Below are positions 36,801 to 48,746 of a stretch of 64,000 nucleotides of DNA, one piece after another. The DNA lies in the NCBI RefSeq assembly GCF_003711515.1, contig NW_021167085.1:1905691-1969690 (forward strand). Direction: 5' to 3'. A model generated the notes under the pieces. That model was given only the letters and a program-made list of their open reading frames with translations. It had not been told where the DNA came from and searched no databases. The stretch comes from Sodiomyces alkalinus F11. Lineage: Eukaryota; Ascomycota; Sordariomycetes; Glomerellales; Plectosphaerellaceae. Every line of letters begins with the position of its first letter. Positions within the stretch are counted from its first letter, which is position 1. A program made the position numbers and the translations under genes.

Positions 36801-36872
36801 CCCCGGCAGAGGGAGCGGGTTGCGAGAACCAAACTTGGGAAACAACAGGAGGGTGAGTGTACCAACGTGTGA
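33850..36872 (+). CDS. Skt5/Chs4-like activator of chitin synthase, Sel1 repeats
   Basis: Predicted 952 residues from exons 33850-34336, 34405-36642 and 36739-36872. The first 500 or so residues are disordered and rich in Gly, Pro, Tyr, His and Arg. The C-terminal part carries Sel1-like helical repeats, e.g. ALRLAKRLIEAS, AAKLGHAAAAYRTAVCCEIG, AIQWYKRAATLGDTPAMYKMG, AISWLKRAAERADPENPHAL, AFQLFKQAAELGYKFSQFRLG and AKRWYWRAAAQDFPKARERL. Yeast Skt5/Chs4 brings chitin synthase III to the bud neck. The second intron (36643-36738, 96 nt) is GC-AG (donor GCAAGT, branch CTGAC, acceptor CTACAG); removing it restores RAAAQDFPKARERLEDL. Because it is 96 nt it leaves the frame open when retained. The protein ends CTNV, a possible but non-classical CaaX prenylation box. 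Family call firm, tail tentative. Confidence 0.92.
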
Positions 36873-37631
36873 CGGAAGCACTTCATCCCTGTGGGTTTTT
36901 TCAAGTACTAATAAACTCATGACAGTGTTCCGTTAAACAAACTGGCTGAAGGGGTTCGCCACTATTCACCTCCCCAGCCAGATGATCGGATGGGACTACT
37001 GAACTACGCTGCCGCAGTGACCGATGAAACATCCGAAACGAGATTCCACGCCACGGATGAACGTAATGTTGGACAGTGAAGCAATACGACAGCAACTTTG
37101 CCAGGTAGTTGCACGATTGTCAAAACAAGAAGAAGAAGAAAACGGGAACGGAAAAGGAAAAGAAAAACAACAGGACAGGCGGGGCATGGATGATGACACT
37201 GGTCTTCCTTGAGCCCCTGGACCATGACCTTTGATGGCTGCGGTGGAAATGATACGAACGGGGTGTTTTCCACGTTTCAGGGGCATACTGGCTCCGTCTT
37301 TGCTATTCTGCACATGAGGCGTAGTTGGTGGCTGGTCCTAACACCAGTCCTGAAGAAGATGATATATATAGGTGTGTTTTGCACCTATAATGTGAAGCTG
37401 GACATATATCTGGGAGGTACTTGGAGTCGGTGTAAGAGTCGGCATTATGAGGAGTTGGATCACATCAGATGTTATCTTGGATGTTATATGCGCGCACTCT
37501 ATCTAGGTAGTTATGATGGGATTCGGACGAATGAGGGAATACTGAAGATATGACATGAAGCTCCATGGTGCTAGATCTGAGGCATTCTGATATATGTGGT
37601 TGGTTTCTGGCGGTCCATTAAAAGAGTAATT

Positions 37632-37665
<34 letters not shown>

Positions 37666-38153
37666 GACTCATGATAATAACAAAGAACTCTTCAAGGCTA
37701 TTGCGGCGATGGCAACTGAACCACCTGGTCTGTTGGATTCTTCCAGTTCGTGTTTGACGAAGGTCTATTTCTGTGTCCAAATGCAGAAGGATAAGAATGT
37801 GAACTTGAATAGTGGCTGACCTCCTACACACAAGGGCAGCTAGGCCCTCTCCTTCAATCCCTTAGAAAAGACATAAGTTTTATATACAACACTGGATGGT
37901 TCTCGCATGTCCAGGCTTTTCCGTGGGAGAAACACGTCCCAGATGAGTGTCATGGACGCAACAACAAAAGCAGACTCGTCTTCTCAAACAGAAATGATGG
38001 CCCCTGCTTTTACACATGCATGTGGGTTGCAGCCATCTTTCGCCTTTCCTTCGAGCCCGGCTTCTACACCCACTATTCTGGGCATCGGGTGTCGGTCAAT
38101 CAAGATTTCTAGTTCCGCGGATTTGAGTATGGCAGCGGTTGGCTGAGCGTAGC
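36873..38153. other. convergent 3' intergenic region
   Basis: No gene seen. A poly-T/poly-A tract (T8-9 then about 28 A) lies at 37630-37664. Confidence 0.5.
37630..37664 (+). repeat. long poly-A tract
   Basis: A short T run is followed by about 28 consecutive A residues in the intergenic region. No retrogene sequence was recognised upstream of it, so it may be a simple homopolymer. Confidence 0.85.
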
Positions 38154-38935
38154 TTAGGAGGAGGTAGTCTCCTTCTTGACCTCCTGCTTCACCTCCTCCT
38201 TGATTTCCTGGACGGCACCGACGACGCCCTTCTTGGACTGCTCGTGGAGGAAGATTCGGGTGAGCTGAACGATGCCGACCATACCCATGAAGAAGTTGAC
38301 GGCAGCAAGGCTGTGACGGGAAATCGCATTAGATTAGTTGTCATTCTGCGGAAGGAAACCGCCAGGACCGGCTCCAAGACGGATGTTGGGGGAGGAAGGG
38401 GGACGCGGAAACGGACAGGATGTTCCTAGGCTTGATGATGAGGCACCAACGGGTCCAGATGAGTCCAGTGGCAGTCAGCGCACCGTTCTGGGTAACGGAG
38501 AGCTTCTCGGCGGGGCGGAAGAAGTCGGAGATGCCAGCGAGGACGATGCACCACTGTGGAAAGGAGTCAGCATAGTCTTCCCTCGCGACAAGATGTTTAT
38601 TCGCCCGGAAAATAAAGAACGAAAAGAAGAAGGAAGGACAGGAAGACAGAAAAAAAGAAAGAAAATCGCCGTACCTTCATGATGGGCGCCCAGAAATGCA
38701 CCGTCTTCAGACCGACCGGACTGTCCCACATGCGCTTGAACCAGCTGGCCTGACCCTGGGCCTCGGCGCCTGCGGAGGAGCTCTGCCACCGCTTGGAACC
38801 GTTGCGGAAGAACTGCTGGGCGCGGAAGGGAGAGTAGGCGTTTCGGAAGGCGGTGCGAGCCGCGCCGGGACCGGTGAACATTTGCTGTTGGAAGATTGGC
38901 CGCGCGGCGCGGTAGAAGTTGGTTGTGGGAGCCAT
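38154..38935 (-). CDS. mitochondrial pyruvate carrier subunit, Mpc2-like
   Basis: Predicted 184 residues from exons 38935-38675, 38553-38417 and 38310-38154; introns are 121 and 106 nt. The first 60 or so residues form an Arg-rich, acid-poor presequence (FYRAARPIF, FRNAYSPFRAQQFFRNGSKR) typical of mitochondrial import. The MPC core follows: SPVGLKTVHFWAPIMKWCIV, LAGISDFFRPAEKLSVTQN and TATGLIWTRWCLIIKPRN, then a second hydrophobic stretch AAVNFFMGMVGIVQLTRI. The heteromeric Mpc1-Mpc2/3 carrier imports pyruvate across the inner membrane. The GTCCGT donor of intron 2 is unusual but is required to restore PRNILLAAVNFF. The C-terminus ends in a Lys/Glu-rich tail. Confidence 0.93.
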
Positions 38936-39531
38936 CTCGGTTTTCGGGAGCTGGAGGACGTTGGGGGAGAAAAGGGCGAAATTGGCTGGGGGGGGGGGGG
39001 GGAAGGTCACGCGAGGTCCTGTTGGCCTTGGGCTACGGACTTTGCGTCGATGTGTCGATATCTGACGTTCAATGGTGATCCCTGGATAGTGGAGAAGAAG
39101 TGACGGCTCTGGAGGTGGTTGAGGAACGGGGCGAGTGCGGAGTGTGTAGTTGCAAGTCAGCAACTTTTGATAGGGACGGGAAGGTGTGGAGGCGGAGAGG
39201 AATTGAGATTCCAGATTTGAGCGGAGATAATCGGGCCCAAGAGCGCCGTTGTCGGTGCGAAGGATCCACTTTTTGTTATCAACAGTTAGATAAACGGTTG
39301 GGATGCCAGCAGGTGGCAACTGCCCGGATCGGCTAAGAGGGTCTTTGTTTTCGTTCCCTTCAGTATGGCAATGATATCACGTGACCAATGTAGAAATACC
39401 GGTGCACGGACCATGTCCGGGACATTTGCCAATGGCCAATTGCCCATAGCCCATTGAGCATAAACTCCTCGGTCGTGATATGCGACCATAGCATCCCAAC
39501 CAGCCAGCTTAAACGGTTCACCAGCCCATCC
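38936..39531. promoter_or_regulatory. bidirectional promoter of two mitochondrial genes
   Basis: 596 bp between the divergent starts of the Mpc2-like carrier and the NDUFA2-like subunit. A poly-G run of 15 or so lies near 38987-39002, about 55 bp upstream of the carrier start. That this region drives both genes is inferred from the layout. Confidence 0.5.
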
Positions 39532-40067
39532 ATGTCGACCAAATACGCCTTCGCCTCCGCCCTCAGGGAGGTGCGATTCCTCTTCTGCCAGACTTCAGAG
39601 CACAGCGCAGCCACTCGGTACGTCCGTTTGTCACTCCGTTGCTTTCCCGTTCTTGCGGCCTCCCTCCACCTCCTTCTTGGAGCCTTGCTCCCGAGACCCC
39701 CATCCTCTCCGGTGCAACGACGCAAAAGGATTTAGCTAACTGGGGCACCATTGGACAGGGCATTCCTGACACGGTCATACCCTGTGATGAAGAAGCACAA
39801 CCCCCAGACTCCGATAATGTTGCGTGAAGCAGCCGGCACTCTTCCGAAGGTCTATGCGAGATACGGTTCGTGCGGCCCATCCTACCTCGCGCTCTGTATC
39901 TCTCGAATCTCGAACACATTTTTTTTTGCTCTACGGAGACCGATTTGCTAATAGAACCCTGGGGCATTCTAACAGACTTTGGCGTCGAGAAGGCGAAGAG
40001 CCTCGAGGGGCTGTCGGACAAGGAGATCGAGGACACCGTAACCGGTCTTGTCAAGACCGGCGCATGA
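39532..40067 (+). CDS. complex I subunit NDUFA2/B8-like (10.5 kDa)
   Basis: Predicted 94 residues from exons 39532-39617, 39759-39865 and 39976-40067, with introns of 141 and 110 nt. It opens MSTKYAFASALREVRFLFCQ, followed by TSEHSAATRAFLTRSYPVMK and PIMLREAAGTLPKVYARY, and ends with LEGLSDKEIEDTVTGLV. This is the thioredoxin-fold accessory subunit of NADH:ubiquinone oxidoreductase (B8, about 10.5 kDa in Neurospora). It has no cleavable presequence, as expected for this subunit. The family call is firm. Confidence 0.94.
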
Positions 40068-40653
40068 GAATGGATACAGTGTATCCCCTTGGAAATAGGG
40101 AATGAGGAATATGAGAGGTTCTGTATTATACCGGCCGAATTAGAAACGAACCGACTCTATCCGCGTCCACCTGATGAGGAGGGAGATCCGGCTGTGGAAC
40201 CGCGAATATATTATGGTGAGCCAAGGCGACTCATGACGGAGCAGCAGTCACGACACCGTATGATAAGAACGGAATGCGAGAAAAGCAGTTCCCAGCGCAT
40301 TTCATTCTAGGTATTGCAGCAGCTTAGTCGGGTCGACTGTCTAACAGCCAACCATGTTGGAACCTCTTCTTGCTCGTAACATGGAACGTCTCAAAGCTCG
40401 GCCAAATCCTTCACATAAAGCGTTATCTCCTAGCTAGACCACCTCAGGTAGCTGTACTCACTTATCTCACTTGTGCTAACGCTTCCGATCCCCTAGCTAC
40501 GAGTTACCGGATAAGCCTTGGCTCCGGGTTTGTTTTCCGTTCTCTCACTCTCTTTCTCTCTTCTGAAAATGAAAACTCCAGCTTACCATTAGCCATCCTC
40601 CCACCACCATCACCCTTCTTTGTGTTTCCTTCGCCCACAACTCGAATATCATT
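40068..40653. other. convergent 3' intergenic region
   Basis: Between the NDUFA2-like gene and the long minus-strand gene; nothing recognised. Confidence 0.5.
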
Positions 40654-43600
40654 TTACTGGCTGCCATCTTCGCCCTCCTTGCCATGATTCTTCTTCTTCG
40701 ATCCCGACTTGACAGGAGAACCGGCCCGAGAAGCAGACTCGACAACCCCACTCGTCTTTTTCGTAGGACTCGTATGAGCAGAAGAAGTCACCTGCCCCGC
40801 GGTACCGTCTGCGGATTTCTTAGTGGAGGAGCGTCTGCTCATGGTCTGCACCCGCTCCGATCCTGCCCACGCCGTGCCAACTTCCGACAGTGGAGATCCG
40901 CGCCCTCCCTGGCTGCCTGCGGGGAAGGGAACTCGTCTTCGCTGTTGTTACGGCTGGCACCTGCGCCGTTCTTCTCGGGACTTCCCCCCGCCGTGCTGGC
41001 TGGAGGCTCAGTGAGGCTGGTGTCGCCCTGAGTGGTGACGTCGTCCTGCCGAGAAGCACCTGTCTGAGCCGAGGTCGCTACGGTCGACGAGGGAATGGCG
41101 TGCGTTGGAGTTGGCCAAACCGCAGGAAGCGGCTTCTTATCCAACGGAGGGGATTCGTCTTTTTTGATGGGCGAAGAACTAGGTGTAATCGTCTGAGACG
41201 AAGCCGATGACTCAGTACTTTCTGAAGATCGAGATTGGGCTTGCCCTCTGCCGAACAGATTGTAGGGTATAGCCACAGAAACGTTCCGCGATCGGGGATT
41301 CATGCTCACAGCCCTTTTGGAGGAGGAGACGGGCTCAGCTGCGACATGTTCACTGGCTTCTCCCGTCTTGTTGGGCGAGGCGACACCAGCGGCATTTCCG
41401 GTACCAGCAGTGGCCGATCTGGACGGTAAATCCTGAGAGTCGCAGCTGGTCTGCCGTGACTTGGAAGTGTACCAGGTCTCCGTGGTGCTCTCGCACTCCG
41501 AAGGTGTCGAGCGCCGTGGGGGGCCACTAGTCTCGAGCGGGCGCTCGTGGGTTTCGGAGTTGTCGCTTTCTCGCTGCCCAGGAGCTGCCGGGGCAGATGA
41601 CGGGTTTGTGACACCAGCAGCCGCTGCCGCATTCTTCAGATTATTGACGGAAGCTCTATGCAGCAAGCTCGTCTCCTTCTTGCCCTTTGGGAATCGGTTG
41701 TTCTTCCGCTGACCAAGGTGGGAAGTGGGAGAGACGGGCTCGTTATCGTTTACAGACCGGTTAACCTCCTTCCGGGTTCGAGGATTGTCAACGGTTGCCG
41801 TAGCAGCAATGTCAGGCTGCTTTCCGGAAGCTGAACACGTCTGGTCCTCGGCAGGCTTGCCTGCATCTGCCTCAGCAGCATCTCGCGGTGGGTGGCTCTT
41901 GACCGCATCAAAAGGCTCGCCAGCACGCTTCTCCGAGTTGTCAGCCTGGTTTATTCTCTGCTGGCCATTCTTCTTGTTCTTCCTGTGTTTGGACCTCTTG
42001 GATCTTCCCCCAGAAGCCTCGGAACAGAACGAAGTGGTCTGACTAATGTTGTCGTCATTCTCATTTACCTCCTTGCTCGCAGGCGCATGAGCGACCTCTT
42101 TCATAGTGTCTTGTTCTACCATGGAAGCCTGGGTATTTTCCAAGGACTCTGCCGAGGCGCTGGCATCATCATTGCCGACATTGTTTCGCGTTTCAACACG
42201 CTCCGGAGTGACAGGGGCGTGTGTAGCCTCCTCGGTGTCTTCCCTGGAGCTGGTGGGCAGCTTGACCTTAACAGAACTGTTACCCTTGATGGCCGAGCTG
42301 CCAATGCTAGCCTCCTTGTCGGAGACGGCTTCTTCAGAAGGCCGCTTGGATCGCTAATCCTCGCCGTTGGTCTTCTCAGAAGCCGGAGTCTTGACAGGCT
42401 GTACCGAGCTGTCGTTGGATCTCTGGCCTGAGTTGGGAACGGTAGCAGGAAGCTGAACCGCAGGGTGACGGGCCCCTACTTGGTGATAGAACGGCTGAAC
42501 GCCACCAATGGTCGGAATGAACTGCCCCGAAGGAGTTTGGGCAGCAGCCAATGGATGATGGTAGATCGGATGATACTGGCCCTGCATGATCCAGGGAGCT
42601 GGCGAAGTGACATGGGGGGTAGGGATCATTGGCTGCAGAGGAGGTTGTCCAGACTGCTCGTGAAGTGCAGGCCGTGGAGGAGTGATGGGATAACCGGATT
42701 GGCCTGGCTGGCCTGGCTGAAGGAACCCAGAGGAGACAGCCAGTTGTTTTACCATGGGTACACCGTTGTTCCCTGGGCGAGATCCAATGGTGCTCGAGCC
42801 GACGCGAGATCCCGATTCCAGAGGAGCAACTGCAGAGTTGGAGGACCGGCGGGGCAGCAGACGCTCAGGCGGGCTCTGACTCTGACATCGAGAGTTCTGT
42901 CGGTACGACTGAGGGTTCTTCTGCATCGGCATGGTATAATCGCGATGCGAGTGCTCGGGTCGGTCCTCCTCACGGCTCCTTGGAAACCCCTGGACAGAAT
43001 GCCCTCTTCGGCGAGCCCATTCTTGGCCGTAGGCGGTATTATGCGCTACGCAGGTGGAAACCCGGCACTGGAGCTCATCGCAGTAGATATCTTCCGATTC
43101 TGCAGCCTCTAGCACCCGCGATGCATCCATGTACCTGGGAATAGGCATCGTGATCAGCAGTCGCCCCTCGCCAATTTCACCGGGCACGTCATTCGGAGCA
43201 AGGACGGTTACTTACTTCACCACAAGCATCCGCCGACCAGGATTGTCGTTCACCTGGCCGATAGTATCAATTGGACCCCAGCGGGACATGACATCTCTCA
43301 GAACACGATCAACCTTGAACTGATCCGTCCCATGCGGCAGGTCATGGAGCACAACAAACACCGAACGGTTGCGCCCCTCACAATGAGCGCAATCGCATGG
43401 ATCGTATCCCCACCTGCTCCCGGGGTTTTTGGAAATGTGACGATATCTGTTTTGACAGGTGGTGTTGGGGTGAGAAGGCTCTTTGGACGAGGCAGGATGG
43501 CGACCACCCGTCTTCTGAATATTATTCTTCTTATGAGGGCTGCGTCTGTAGATCGGCCCGTGGAGTCCACTGGTATGGTATTCCCAGCCACGCGAGGCTG

Positions 43601-45402
43601 TACATAACATTTCTTCAGCTTTGAATGTCTTTGAAAACACGGCGGGATATGACTATGAAGGAAGTTTGAACATACCTGAATTCTGGGGAGACGTCGCAGA
43701 TTCCGTGGGCTTCTTGCCTGCTGCGGCGTCTGCGTGAGATCCCTGAGTCTTGTCACGAGCACTACCGCTGCAGGCCCGTTGACGGGGGACTATAAGGGGC
43801 GAGATCTGCTTGGAGTCCTTGTGTCCTGCTCCGCCAGACCAGCTGGAGTTGCTGGACTCGGATTGGTTGTCACGCTGGTTGGCAAAAGGGTGCGGAGGAT
43901 GGCCAGATGCATTGGCAGGAGCCTTTCTGGGGTTTCGATGGGTCACCACCTCTGTCTTTTGGGTAAGGCCAATAGACGCGGCTTGAGGAGCGCCACTCGG
44001 GACGACAGCCGACGTCGCAGGACCAGAAACGCCCACCTTGGCCGAACTGGCGGACTTTTGACCATTAGGGGGCATGGAGTGGGATGGACTCGACTGAGCT
44101 GTGTATGCGCTCTGCGGGAAGCCAGTGCCGGTGCCTGTGGACGTGAAAGGGGTAGCCTGGGGCTGGAGGGGCTTCGACTTGGATTTGGAGTAGAGCTGAC
44201 CAATAAAGCCATCGGTGCCATTGGCTGTAGCAGATGGGTAGCTGGAAGCGATGACAGGGACACTCTGGGTGCCCATGGGATGTGCATTCGACTGTGGGAC
44301 GTTGACGACAGAGGAGTTGCTGTTGGAAGGCGTACGAACCTGATGTTCGGCATTGACCAAAGAAGACTGAGCGGTCTTTTCATTCTTAGCCGAGCCAGTT
44401 GTACCGGTGGACGAGGCTCGGGAAGAGCCATTGACGACAAGTGGGCGAGGAGAAGATGGGGAGAAAAGCCCGTTTTTGTTGTCACCAACAGGTTGTCCGG
44501 CTATATTTCATCGAAGGTTAGCTGGCAGCACCGGAAAATTGGCCACGAAGTGAGGGGGGAAGAAAAGAAAGAAAAAATTGATTTTACTTACCGAGCCAGT
44601 TGTGAACGGAGTAACTACACCAGGCAACCTCAAGACCGTTGGCAGGGAACGGCCTGGCGAGAGCGCGTTCATAGCCCAGCAGCTGCTCCTGCCGGTGGAT
44701 CAAGGCACCGCGAACAATGAACATGTCGACTTCGCGGAGCTCGCTAATTTCCTTCTGCTCCTCATCCGAGAGGACGGAGAGGATGTCAGTGTGCTGAGCA
44801 TTGCAGGCCAGCAGTTTCTCCTTGTTTCCCTCCTTCTCAAGCCACTCGTCGGTCCAGACGCCAACCTCGTAGCACATGGAGGCGAAAACGTCACGCATGA
44901 TGCTCCGGTTCTCGTGGCACAAAAGGTGCACCAAGTTCCAGAGGTTGAGGGCTCCATGGGAGAAGATGTCCTGAGCATCAAAGTAGGTGTAAAGGTCGTC
45001 CCAGCACGTGGGTGTCTGCATGTCGCGCATGTCAGCCCAGAACTTCTTACGAATCGAGTTCGCGGTGTTCTGGAGCTTCTCGGAATCCCAGAGTCTCAGG
45101 TTGCGAGACTCGGGGAAGTCGTTCAGCTGCTTCACCTGACGCGGCTGGTGCTTGTCGTTGTCAGTGCTGAAGATGGCCTTCACGGTAGCGGGGTCACGCT
45201 GATAGAAGCTGGGGGGCACATAGTTCTCCGTGTAGTACTGAGGACGGAGGCCAGAGTGGTCATGGACCATAGAATAGTTGTGAGGAATCCCCGTGGGGTA
45301 ATTGTAGCTCCAATCAGGGACATAGAGCTTGTTCTCGAGCGCTGCCGGCTCGTAGCGGAGGTTGGAGCCGGGATAGCGGCTCTGCATCGGGATAGAAGCC
45401 AT
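40654..45402 (-). CDS. very long RRM-like protein, function unknown, with in-frame TAG
   Basis: Exons by splice signal and phase: 45402-44592, 44500-43676, 43612-43216, 43134-40961 and 40916-40654. Residues 1-270 form a structured acidic domain I do not recognise (e.g. DDLYTYFDAQDIFSHGALNL). Then come a low-complexity Ser/Thr/Pro/Gln region, a short Cys motif (CDCAHCEG), and an RRM-like segment (SVFVVLHDLPHG through RRMLVVKYMDASRVLEAAE). A long disordered tail ends in Ser/Lys-rich sequence. Exon 4 contains TAG at 42356-42354 in the same frame as more than 450 codons on the far side. If used as the stop, the product is 937 residues. If 42404-42354 is spliced as a 51-nt intron (GTACAG...GATTAG), the product is 1472 residues. 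The last intron (40960-40917) is only 44 nt. RNA-related function is inferred from the RRM-like fold only. Confidence 0.72.
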
Positions 45403-46974
45403 CGTGACAACCTAGTAGGATCGTGTTAGATTGAGGCGATGGATAGCGGGCCATAGAAGGGACAGGGGTAAAGGCAAAGGTAGGAGAGTAGAAATCAAAG
45501 TGAAGATAGATGAATAAACGGGCCAGGGTGTATGCCTCACCTGAGAGGCGCTGACGGTAGAAGAAAGCCAGTCTTTTGCAGAGGGAGTTTAGAAAAGCCC
45601 GGGACTGTGCCTTGGTGCCTGTCGTTGAGCTGCTCAACAGCGCGAGACAGAGAGACAATACGCCTGTAGACAGGAGATAGCAGTAATAGAGAGCCTCTCA
45701 AGAAGTGCAAAAGACGTGACGTGATATTTGGTGACAATCAACTTCAAGAGAAAGATACCAGAAAGATACCAAGTTGAGAGGGGGTATGGCGAGTAAAACG
45801 CAAGTGTTGATGAGTTTGCCTAGGGCACAAATAGGGGTTTGTGTGTTTAGGGTTGTAGAAGAGAGAGAGGTAAAAATGGGTGAGAGTTGAGTCTGGAAAG
45901 ACACGAGGAGGGGAATTTATGAAGGTCGCAAGGGCAAAAGGGGCAGGCAGAATTTATTCTTCGTTAAGGGTAAGAGCCGGAAGTGATTAGAAGTGCCGGG
46001 TGAGTAGGAGATGACTAGGAAGTGCCGGAAAGGTGAACCAGTCTATGAGCGTTGCCGTGGTTCGGTGAAGGCAACAACCTTATAGGATACCGGCGGCCCG
46101 TATCCACAGTAGCACTCTGAATTGATGTTGAACAACCGCCGATTCCGATTCCGTTCTTCCGCTTTGTGCTTCTTACCCTTGGGAGAGCTCCTGGTGTCCT
46201 GGTGGGCTAAAGCCGGTATAAATAGCAGCCCGTATGTTCGTGTCATAGCAGTTTGTTGTTTTCATGATAGAAGTTGACTATGAAACTCGAACCTTGTGGT
46301 TTCATCTCGTTACTGTCCATCCATCCCGCAACTGCACATAACAATGCTCGTCTCGTCTCATCTCGGGCATATGTCTGTCTGTTGTGGAATCGCTAGGACC
46401 AGGAGGAAGTCATGCGATAATACGAGTTGAATCTATGGGCACCTGGACTGGGATTCTGAGAGCATAGATCTATGTCTCCCGAACATGGCTAAGCCGTTTT
46501 ATCCTTTGTTGTTGTGGTTAGCCCATTCAAAGACTGTCTTTCTTATGGAATCCTCTGAAGGAACCCGACTCTTTTGAAACAGAGCTGGACTTGCCTCTAC
46601 ATCGTCGCATCTTTAGTTGGTGATCGAATGTATCTCTTGTTCGAATGTCTACGGAATTGATTCGACTGATTCCCATGGGATGGAATGTTGTCATATCTCT
46701 TGGATTACGGGGTAGGTCACATGTCTCTCGAGATGGCATGTATATTGCCAGGGCGGCAAAGCGACATGTACTTTTGCCTGCTCTGCTACGTGGAGGCGTC
46801 GAGACAGTCCTGGCATTTCTTTGTTCGGAGTAGCTGGAGTTTTCGAAATTGACAAAAGCCGATGCGAAGTACAATGGGGAAGCTTTTGTATGTATTTGGA
46901 GAAATCAGGAGGCGTATCGAGAAGCGACTTGTACATATTGTTACAAAAGCGTACAGAGAATACGCTCCTTGTCT
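45403..46974. other. upstream region of the RRM-like gene and FMP46 3' flank
   Basis: No gene that I can support. The first few hundred bases are likely promoter and 5' UTR of the minus-strand RRM-like gene and may contain a leader intron. Confidence 0.45.
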
Positions 46975-47560
46975 TTATTTGCTGCTGTTCAAGGCATTGA
47001 GCATCTTGAGGATCTCAGACTCGTTCTCAGAGGTAGTCGCCTTTCCGTTATTCCAGTCCACAACCTGCGAATTGGTTAGCCCACACCTACTAAGACAAGA
47101 AAAGCGGAAGGGAAAGAAAGAGAAAGAGGAGAATATAGAGGAGAACATACTAGTGGCCTCTGTAAGCTGTTCTTGTCCATGTCGAATTTCTTCAGCGCCT
47201 CCTTCTCGTTCGATGCACCGGCGATGATGCTCGACACCTTGCTAGGACCGACGTATTCGAGGATGGTCTTGACCTGGTCGGCGGTGGGAGGCTCCTCGGT
47301 AATGTTGAGCTCAAACTCGGCGCGCTTAGGCGAGGTCTGGTGACTGTGGTCGCTCGCCTGGTCCAGGGTCGCCGGGTTAGACGCGTTGGCAGAGACCTGC
47401 TTGAGGAGAGTCGCGACCCTCTGCGAAGCTGGGGACCCGACTTTGTGGAAGAGGGTGATGATGTCGAGGGTTTTGTGCTAATGAGACGTTAGGATATACC
47501 CGATAGACAGGCGATGGGCGCTATGGAAAGGGACGAGGTGGGACTCACGAATCGGAACAT
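46975..47560 (-). CDS. FMP46: mitochondrial thioredoxin-like protein Fmp46
   Basis: Predicted 142 residues from exons 47560-47549 (12 nt), 47477-47151 and 47064-46975, all phase 0, with introns of 71 and 86 nt. It opens MFRFHKTLDIITLFHKVGSP and continues with ASQRVATLLKQVSANAS, AEFELNITEEPPTADQVKTI and VVDWNNGKATTSENESEILK, all typical of the DUF1687/Fmp46 family. The fold is thioredoxin-like, and a redox role in mitochondria has been proposed for the yeast member. I see no CxxC motif, so a dithiol reaction is not evident. The 12-nt first exon was set by the GTGAGT donor after MFRF. Confidence 0.9.
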
Positions 47561-48746
47561 GGTGGGCGGTGTGTAGGTAGAGAGTGAGTGGGAGGGGTGG
47601 GTGAGCTATAGCTTCTTTGTGAAGACTTGACGTCGATTTTAGAATCTCCTGGTGACGTGACGTTAAAGGTGGAGCTCGAGAGCCCCATGATTAGTAAGCC
47701 AGACATCCCGTTTTCCAGTAGTACCGTAAGGTACCTTACCGTAACGTTTTCTGGTATTCCGTATCTGTCACCAAATAAACAGCCCCTTTATCGAGATGGC
47801 AAGCTTAAGAATGATAACTATAAACTGCCCGGGAATACTGCGCATCTCATAAAATGCCTTCCGAATTCCTGTCCTTGGCCGTCATATATCCCAGAATCGC
47901 CAATCCCAATTCCAACTCTCAAGCCCCCCATACGCCCGCCCAGTCCTTTTCACTGCACAACACATGTTGCTCGAAGTGCGTCAAGACGGCCAAGCTTTGC
48001 TTGAGTCTCTGTGTGCCGATTGTCTGCCGTGGTTGTATCCTCACTGTGTGGGCGGTGACATGGTGACTATGGTCACTGTGGTGACTGTGGTGCTTGCCGA
48101 CTTTTGGCCCGAGGCTTCTCGTCTGGCGGACAGTGCTATGCGTGGAATTCAGAAGCTTATCGGTCCAGGGGCCCAGGGCCTAGGCAGAGGAAACAAGGAG
48201 GAAGAAGAACAAGCGGCCGAACTGAGTCCTGCTCGGATTATATACCATCTCAGAGTCAAGGTCTTTGGCAAGAAAGAAGAACCTTACAAGTTTTGCTTCC
48301 AAGTCAAGCAGCTGTTGTACTATTCTGGGTTCCAGGTAGTTAGTTGACTTATATCGTGATAAGTCCTTATTATTTCTCTTGTTCGCCCACCCATCTCATC
48401 GGGTAGATCCTGCCATACCCATATAACAGTACAGAATGGTGTCTACAGAAATGGCAGAATATTATATGGACCAACTATGACCTAGCAGTGTTCTGTACTC
48501 CGTACTCCAAGCTTCAATCCGTGCATGATAGTTAGGTAAACAAGGGTCGGTAAATGGTAGGGGGCTTAAAGGGCAGGAGGGGACAAAAGGGGGCAAAAGG
48601 GGGCAAAAGGGGTGAAACTAGGCCTGAAGCACTGAAACGCCTATGCACCATGTTGGCCACTTGCCGGTTTCAATGACGCCCGAGCTGATCTTGTATCGTT
48701 CTGGATGCAAGCTTAGTAGGAAGAATCAAAAACCGAGAAGAACCCG
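47561..48746. other. border between housekeeping block and metabolite cluster
   Basis: No gene seen. It contains a GTACCGTAAGGTACCTTACC palindromic tract at 47721-47740 and a GGGGGCAAAA-type array at 48578-48614. This is the natural left border of the cluster-like region. Confidence 0.5.
48578..48614 (+). repeat. GGGGGCAAAA tandem array
   Basis: Three to four copies of a 10-base G-rich/A-rich unit, just downstream of the ABC transporter stop. Confidence 0.8.

Noticed and set aside
37630..37664. Poly-A tract as the tail of a retroposed gene
   Set aside because: No coding relic or target duplication was recognised next to it.
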